A DNA stretch of 28,771 nt from a virus: positions 1 through 28,771 of the IMG/VR virus record IMGVR_UViG_3300025087_000260; one strand, given 5' to 3'. The position numbers and the translations under genes were made by a program. Positions within the stretch are counted from its first letter, which is position 1. Each line of letters begins with the position of its first letter. Shown here piece by piece: positions 28,574 through 28,771 of this stretch. The notes beneath the pieces are model-generated. The model ran no database searches. It was not told the origin of the DNA and saw nothing but the letters and a program-made list of their open reading frames with translations.

Positions 28574-28771
28574 AACGCTTATTTTATCTTATGCCAATTC
28601 TATTCATAGGACAACTTTACGCCGATCAAACGACGAGCGGGGTTGGTTTGATTTTACCAACTACTGGAGCTGTGGACAGGACTCGGAGTTATGGAGATAA
28701 ATTAAACAGCAATTTTTCAATGATAGCGTCTTCTTTAACGACTGCGGATACAAGGTTAGATAACCTGGATA
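28570..28771 (+). CDS. Tail fibre protein, N-terminal part, with a signal peptide (3' truncated)
   Basis: ATG overlaps the preceding stop (ATGA) and GGAGAA lies just before it. Residues 1-18 look like a Sec signal (MKRLFYLMPILFIGQLYA, cleavage before Asp19). What follows, GLILPTTGAVDRTRSYGDKL and then NSNFSMIASSLTTADTRLDN, is the usual start of podovirus tail fibres and receptor-binding proteins (a trimer-forming beta/coiled-coil head with the layout LPxTG...D...Y...lN.Nf..I). The rest is outside the window, so receptor domains cannot be judged. Confidence 0.75.
   Translation, partial: MKRLFYLMPILFIGQLYADQTTSGVGLILPTTGAVDRTRSYGDKLNSNFSMIASSLTTADTRLDNLD

Overview
The window is part of the genome of a tailed double-stranded DNA bacteriophage (or a prophage of one). 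Every gene I can support lies on the + strand, mostly packed head to tail with ATGA or TGATG overlaps. It is cut inside a gene at both ends. The hallmark set is complete: small and large terminase, portal, scaffold, major capsid protein and head-tail adaptor. A P22-gp10-like tail protein, probable ejection proteins and a tail-fibre start follow. No tail tube, sheath or tape-measure gene is seen between adaptor and fibre, which fits a short-tailed (podovirus-like) virion, but the tail region may continue past the end. Several Sec signal peptides and one lipobox suggest a diderm (Gram-negative type) host. Its identity cannot be read from the sequence.

Layout. (1) 1-3551: small early proteins, a winged-helix-like protein, and a SNF2-type helicase overlapping a beta-class DNA methyltransferase. 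(2) 3590-4360: an AT-rich insert-like block with two consensus sigma70 promoters, a probably leaderless HNH endonuclease, an exported CxxCxGxG protein and a predicted pseudoknotted RNA. (3) 4357-7200: replication block with a split archaeo-eukaryotic primase (Prim-Pol then PriCT), a DUF3987-like helicase and a non-coding region with repeated TTCACA/TGTGAA heptamers, a candidate origin. (4) 7199-10735: NinG/Rap-like and RusA-like recombination nucleases, a HAD phosphatase, a lipoprotein and a run of very small genes. (5) 10736-12359: a promoter-rich zone with short basic ORFs, a PC4-like single-stranded-DNA-binding protein and a 411-nt gap. (6) 12360-28771: packaging and virion genes.

The most unusual points are these. 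Four proteins inside the virion gene block begin with Sec-type signal peptides, including the gp10-like tail protein and the fibre; two of them look like paralogs that flank a glycosyltransferase, the scaffold and the capsid gene. A 187-bp duplication/insertion near 22.3 kb carries a diverged copy of the last 30 codons of the scaffold gene between two identical 92-bp direct repeats, making a 43-residue chimeric ORF. A promoter-pseudoknot-U-tract unit sits at 4228-4358. I see no tRNA, CRISPR array, integrase or insertion sequence.
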